Source: Strongylocentrotus purpuratus
Lineage: Eukaryota > Echinodermata > Echinoidea > Camarodonta > Strongylocentrotidae
DNA length: 64,000 nucleotides
Assembly: GCF_000002235.5 (NCBI RefSeq)
Contig: NW_022145611.1
Span: 4,392,754 to 4,456,753 of the forward strand
Reading direction: 5' to 3'
Shown: in pieces, positions 59,518-64,000 of the stretch
How the letters are laid out: every line of letters begins with the position of its first letter
Numbering within the stretch: the first letter of the stretch is position 1
Notes under the pieces: model-generated
What the model was told of the DNA's origin: nothing
What the model saw: only the letters and a program-made list of their open reading frames with translations
The model's database searches: none
Program-made: the position numbers and the translations under genes

Positions 59518-60195
59518 AGGCGCGGATCCAGGATTTCTTAGGGGGGGGGGGACAAATTTGAAATTATGCGAGCCAAACATTGGTACGTAATGGTGACCAG
59601 CATTGGCGTAATGGGGGGGGGGGGCAGGGAGGGGCGATTTCCCCCTCACTCCTCCGCAAAGCGCCGAAGCTTTGAAGTTTCATAAAATTATTAGAGAAAG
59701 AAGACGATTCGTTGTACCGTTCTCGACTCTTAATCCTCGTCTGAATTCAGTCCCCCCCCCCCCCCCCCGCGCGAAGAGCGGAAGCTTTTACGTTTCATTG
59801 ATTAATTAGATAAAGAAGAAGATTCGTTGTACCGTTCTCGACTCTTAATCCTCATCTGAATTCAGTTTTTCCCTCCCCCCTCCCGCGAAGCGCGGAAGCT
59901 TTTACGTTTCATTAAATCATTAGAGAAAGAAGACGATTCGTTGTACCGTTCTCGACATTTAATCCTCATCTGAATTCAGTTTTTCCTTTTCCCCCCTTCC
60001 GCGCAAAGCGCGGAAGCTTTTACGTTTCATTAAATCATTAGAGAAAGAAGACGATTCGTTGTACCGTTTTCGACTTTTAATCCTCATCTGAATTCAGTTT
60101 TCCCTTCCCCCGCCCGCGCGAAGCGCGGAAGCTTTTACGTTTCATTCAATCATTAGAGAAAGAAGACGATTCGTTGTACCGTTCTCGACTCTTAA
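59518..60195 (-). repeat. Inverted satellite array with GGCGCGGATCCAGG start
   Basis: After a CAGGCGCGGATCCAGG-type element end (59518) and two G runs, about five monomers of the 57720 satellite follow in the opposite orientation (gaagcttttacgtttcatt...agacgattcgttgtaccgttctcgac). The other element end was not found, so its extent is open. Confidence 0.8.
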
Positions 60196-61019
60196 TTTCT
60201 TTAAAAAGAGGATGTTTTTTTCTCTCTCTCTTTGGACTCCTGAGAAATATAAAATATAAAATATCTTGAATATCATAAAAAAATTGATCAAATCCCGGGA
60301 TCAAATTCCTGAAATTCCTGCTAGCTTTGAAAGCTCTTTCAGGATTATTTCATTTTGAAAAGTAAAAACATTGGCCCCCAGGCCCCCTCGATCGACCAGA
60401 GCTCACCTGAAATTGGGGGGGGGGGGTGTGGTACATTTAGCAGTGTTCCGGATTTTTTTTTTTTTTTTTGGGGGGGGTCTCCAAGGTAGGAAAAGCCAGC
60501 GAAAAGCCGGCGAAAGGGGGATTCAGAAATGTTGGCAGTCCTGAGATAGGGTGGGGGGAGGGGGTGCTTTCAAAGGGAGGGAATGAGCATACGCGTACCC
60601 TAAATAACGCTGAGTGGGGGGGGGGGAGCCGTGATTACACTTTTTAAGCGCTCGCGCGCTAGCGCACTTTACGTCTGGGCTATAATAATACCTTGCAAAA
60701 TAACAAAAAAATATTCTGAAGTTTATGAAGTGCTTGTTCGCGCACGTCGCGCAACTACTCTTAATGACCGTGACATACTGTATACGTGTAGACTATACAG
60801 TTATACATACATACAACAAAAAATAACTCATTTCTCATGCATTATGCTGAAATTGAAACAATCACATTTTTTTTCTTCTTCTTCTTTTTCCTTTTTTTTT
60901 GTAATCTCAGGGGGGGGGGTTGTTTGTACAGGCCATCCCCCCTCCTTTGAGCCAGGGGGGATGCATCCCCCCACCCCCCCCCCCGGGATTTACGCCCCTG
61001 GTTCAAGGTATGATGTAAA
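60196..61019. other. G/C-run rich stretch, no gene
   Basis: Several G runs and a likely right end of another element (GGGATTTACGCCCCTG near 60987-61002; a left end of the same type, CAGGGGCGTAAATCC, is at about 40645). The 146-residue frame at 60631 is not recognised and its composition is erratic. Confidence 0.5.
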
Positions 61020-61380
61020 CCACTTTGGTCCGAATTCACAAAGGAGGTTTGTCGACAAACCTCCTTTGTGAATTCGGGCCTTTGAGGCTGTGCCACCATG
61101 CAATCCCGAAAGTGTGGCAGAAGCGTTCAACCAAAGAACGATGATTGATAGTGTCAAACGCTGCTGAATAGTCTAACATTTCTAAGGCTACCCTTATCAA
61201 CTGCCAATAGTAAATCGTTGTAAACTTTGAGCAGTGCAGTTTCTGTAGAGTGAAACTGCCGGTAAGCTGATTGCATATCAGAAAATAAACAATTATCATT
61301 AAGATACACTTTCAGTTGATTAGCTACAATACATTCCATGATTTTAGCAACAAACATAAGATTAGCTATAGGGCGATAAT
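61020..61380 (-). pseudogene. L2-like LINE fragment, 5' part of reverse transcriptase
   Basis: Minus-strand frames show IMECIVANQLKVYL and SAYRQFHSTETALLKVYNDLL (61357-61154) followed, after a frame change, by LDYSAAFDTINHRSLVERF (near 61170-61120). These are RT motifs up to the first catalytic Asp. The piece is cut off by a palindrome at 61030-61077. Confidence 0.85.
61030..61077. repeat. 48-nt perfect palindrome
   Basis: ccgaattcacaaaggaggtttg followed by tcga and the exact inverse, with no spacer. It can extrude as a cruciform. It lies at the broken end of the LINE fragment. Confidence 0.95.
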
Positions 61381-61389
61381 TCTTTAGAT

Positions 61390-61745
61390 CATTCTTTAAA
61401 TGATATTTTTATAGCGCTCATAATTACCCACCATGCACCATCAAGCCATGATTTCGTTCAATAATAATGATAATTAAAAAAAATATATATATATATATAT
61501 TATTGTGCGCATATTCACCATGCAAGTTGCTCCAATAATACCCCGGCAATGCTAGGATGCCGATTTCGGTGCTCATGCACAGCATTCAAGGAATTCCTTT
61601 CTACCGGTACCCATTTAACACCTCGGTGGAGAGTCGCAAATGCAGCTTAATATCTTACGGTAGGACATTAATTAGTGCGGGACTTGAACCACAAACCATA
61701 TGATCTACAGTCTGAAGATGTATCCATCAGACCACGGCACCTCTA
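61390..61745 (-). mobile_element. tRNA-derived SINE, second copy
   Basis: B-box GGTTCAAGTCC exact at 61690-61680, A-box-like TGGTCTGATGGATAC upstream, and body sequence shared with 55030-55376 (acccatttaacacctcggtggagag). The tail ends gagcgctataaaaat, and an AT microsatellite interrupts the body (about 61470-61505). Confidence 0.8.
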
Positions 61746-61760
61746 CCGGATGATTGATAT

Positions 61761-62928
61761 CAGAGGCTGCGGAGCGACTTCCAAAGTGGGGGGGGGGGGC
61801 ACCAACAAAAAAGAGCACTTTCTGGAGTAAAAAAGGGCACCTACAAAAGGAAATCTCAAAGCGAAAATATACAATTTTGTAGACATTGGTATATACCCCT
61901 ATAATTTGATTACTTTATCAGGGATGATTTCAATATTTGTTTCTCTTTATATATCGTATAAATATTGCTTAAGCATCACACCTTGCAGTTGGGTGCGATG
62001 GTTGAAAATTTTTCAAATTTGTGAGGTCGCAGTGCGAAAAATTACATCTTATAAAGAGGAAGAATCCAATCCTCATCGGTTTATGAGCACATTCTCATAA
62101 CAGCAGACTGAAAAGACATTTGATAAGTAACATTATTGTAACATCTATAAATACGAGCGAGCGTAGCGAGCGAGCTTTGGGCGATATTGCTCTTATCCGT
62201 TGAAATTAGGGGGACGTTAGGGGAAAAGACACTTATTAGAAAAGAAAAAGAGCAAGTGTCAAAGTACAAATGGTTATTATCAGAGGTGAAAATGGGTAAC
62301 TTACCAGGGATGAAAATAGCATCTTATGAGAATGAAAAAGGGGCACTAATAATAAAGGGAAAGTGCATTTGTTGAAAGAAAGGGGCACCGATCAGATTTT
62401 AATAGGGGCATTTATTGGAGGTGAAAGGTATGAAAAGGGGTAGAGGCACTTATAAGAAAGAAAAAGAGCATGTGAAAATATAAGGTGCGCTTATCCGAGT
62501 TAAAAAGGGGTAGTTATTAAAAGGGGAAGGGGCAATTCTTACAAAGGAAAAGGGGCACTTGTCAAAGTAAAAGGGGCACCTCTAAGATTTGAATAGGGCA
62601 ATTATCAGAGGTGAAGGGGGCGCTTAACAAAAATGAAAAGAGGCGCTTCTCGTACCTGAAAGAATGGAAAATTGACACTTATTGCAAAGGAAACTGGGAA
62701 CTTGTCAGGGAAATCAGGTACGTGGCAAAATAAAAGGGAGCACATATCAGAGGTGGAAAGGGCAGGGGGCACTTATCAAAGTAATAGGGGCACTTTTTAT
62801 GTAAAAACGGGCGCTTCTTACAAAGTTAAAGAGGCACTTTTCCTATGTAAAAAGGGGCACTTTTGAGGTGCTTGAAAAAGTGGGAGGGCACTTTGCCCCC
62901 CCCCTGCCCTCCGGGCGCGCCGTCTCTG
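61761..62928. mobile_element. hAT-like element with perfect 8-bp target duplication
   Basis: ATTGATAT at 61753-61760 and again at 62929-62936. Termini CAGAGGCTGCGGAGCG and CGGGCGCGCCGTCTCTG are imperfect inverted repeats starting CAGAG. It is 1168 bp with no transposase. Much of the interior is an imperfect minisatellite of aaaaggggcacttatcagaggtg-like units on the plus strand. Non-autonomous hAT. Confidence 0.9.
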
Positions 62929-63351
62929 ATTGATATATATGCCTATAGTCATGCGTTATTTAGATCGAAATTATATTCATTTTAGTCTCTTCTCAACATT
63001 TTATATACCGGAACTCTGTGACATAGGTATAAACATAATTTTAAAAAATACTAGCAAACTGTTTTAATAACCTTAATCCAACTGAGGTTGTAATTGTACA
63101 TTTAATGAAGAAACTATCATTTGGGAGAGTATCCTGTAATAGGTTAAATTTGTGCAATGCCTTGTTTATTTAACACAAAAATTGTACACTATGATTTACG
63201 GTAATAAAGTTTATTTCAAGAAATGCGCTATAATAATTCTTGTTCGTTTTTCTTTTCTTCTTGTCCATGGTTTGTCTACATATTTTTGTTTGTATTATAT
63301 CAAGTATTAATTGTTAAGGCCACATGATCTCAACCAGTTGAGAGCCAGTAG

Positions 63352-64000
63352 GCAGGCGCGGATCCAGGAGGGGCCGAGCGGGCCTTGGCCCCCCCCCCCC
63401 CCCCCAAAAAAAAAAAAAAAAAAAAAGAGAGAGAGAAGGAAAAGAAGGGAAAGGAAAGAGGAGAGAAAGGGAAAGAAAGAAGAGGAAGAAGAAAAGAAAA
63501 GAGGGAAGAAGGAGATCAAAGGGCCTTGCCTCCCAGGCTGTTACCTCCCCCCCCCCCCCCCCCAATCAAAAAATAAAAGAGAAGGAAGGAAAGGGAAAGA
63601 AAAATAGGAAAATAGGAGATAAAGGGAAGGAAAAAAGAGGAAGAAGAAAAGAAAAGAAGGGGGATATCAGTTGCAATTTTCCCGCCAACAAGTTGTGGAT
63701 CGAGGGGGGGGGGGGGGGAAATAAAATTCAAACGTGGTTTATTTCTAATTCCATAACGGTGGTTTACAAATAATGCTGAAATGACATAATTTTCAGAGAT
63801 TTTTCCTCACTTTTAAGTAAATTATACTTTTTTATGAGTTTGTTGGAAAATGACTAATTCCTAAATTTACAGCCAGGCAAGAAAATGCTTCTTGAGATGC
63901 CTACATGTTAGGGCCCGCGGAACGGCGGGGATCGGAAGCCTCGAGCCCCCCTCCCCCCCCCCCCCCCACTTTTTTTGAAAAAGTATATTAAAGAGAAATA
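63352..64000. repeat. GCGCGGATCCAGG-type element end with G/C runs and purine tract
   Basis: Starts caggcgcggatccagg, then a C run, A run and two purine tracts (63400-63520, 63565-63660), then G and C runs near 63705 and 63945. The right terminus is not seen before the window ends. The frames here are simple-sequence artefacts. Confidence 0.7.

Overview
The window looks like nuclear DNA from a marine deuterostome invertebrate, most likely an echinoderm and plausibly a sea urchin. The grounds are AT-rich intron-bearing genes, CR1/L2-type LINEs, tRNA-like SINEs ending in a 'tatagcgc' tail, and many G- or C-rich terminal-inverted-repeat (TIR) elements of the 'ggcggatccagg' and 'ggcgtacgcagg' kind. 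The species call is inference only.

Region by region: 1-4.2 kb is repeats and low-complexity pyrimidine tracts. 4.2-29.2 kb is a tandem segmental duplication with layout A1-B1-C1 / A2-B2-C2 / A3. It is built from LINE tails, foldback repeats and an old decayed LINE. Copy 1 was enlarged by later insertions: an apparently full-length LINE (about 6.2-10.4 kb) with an intact 1160-residue reading frame and a telomere-like array in its 5' leader, a 795-bp foldback element, a 598-bp GC-rich hairpin element and a local tandem duplication.

30.9-36.7 kb (+ strand) carries glia maturation factor (GMF, an ADF/cofilin-fold actin regulator). Five coding exons are visible, and its introns hold at least four TIR elements. 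36.7-45 kb is 3' UTR or intergenic sequence with an L2-like LINE fragment and a TGGACTT minisatellite.

45.2-56.5 kb (- strand) is the highlight. It is a multi-exon gene whose splice phases join a KMT5A-like SET methyltransferase domain, a tandemly duplicated disordered-linker exon, two zinc-finger-like motifs, a Crypton-type tyrosine-recombinase domain and a short C-terminal module. The predicted protein is about 1206 residues. This would be a chromatin-modifying enzyme fused to a DNA-recombinase fold.

56.9-64 kb is again repeats: a TIR element in a CA microsatellite that carries a satellite array, a second array in the opposite orientation, an L2-like RT fragment with a 48-nt palindrome, a SINE, and a hAT-like element with a perfect 8-bp target duplication. 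I recognised no rRNA, functional tRNA, CRISPR or retrovirus-like element.
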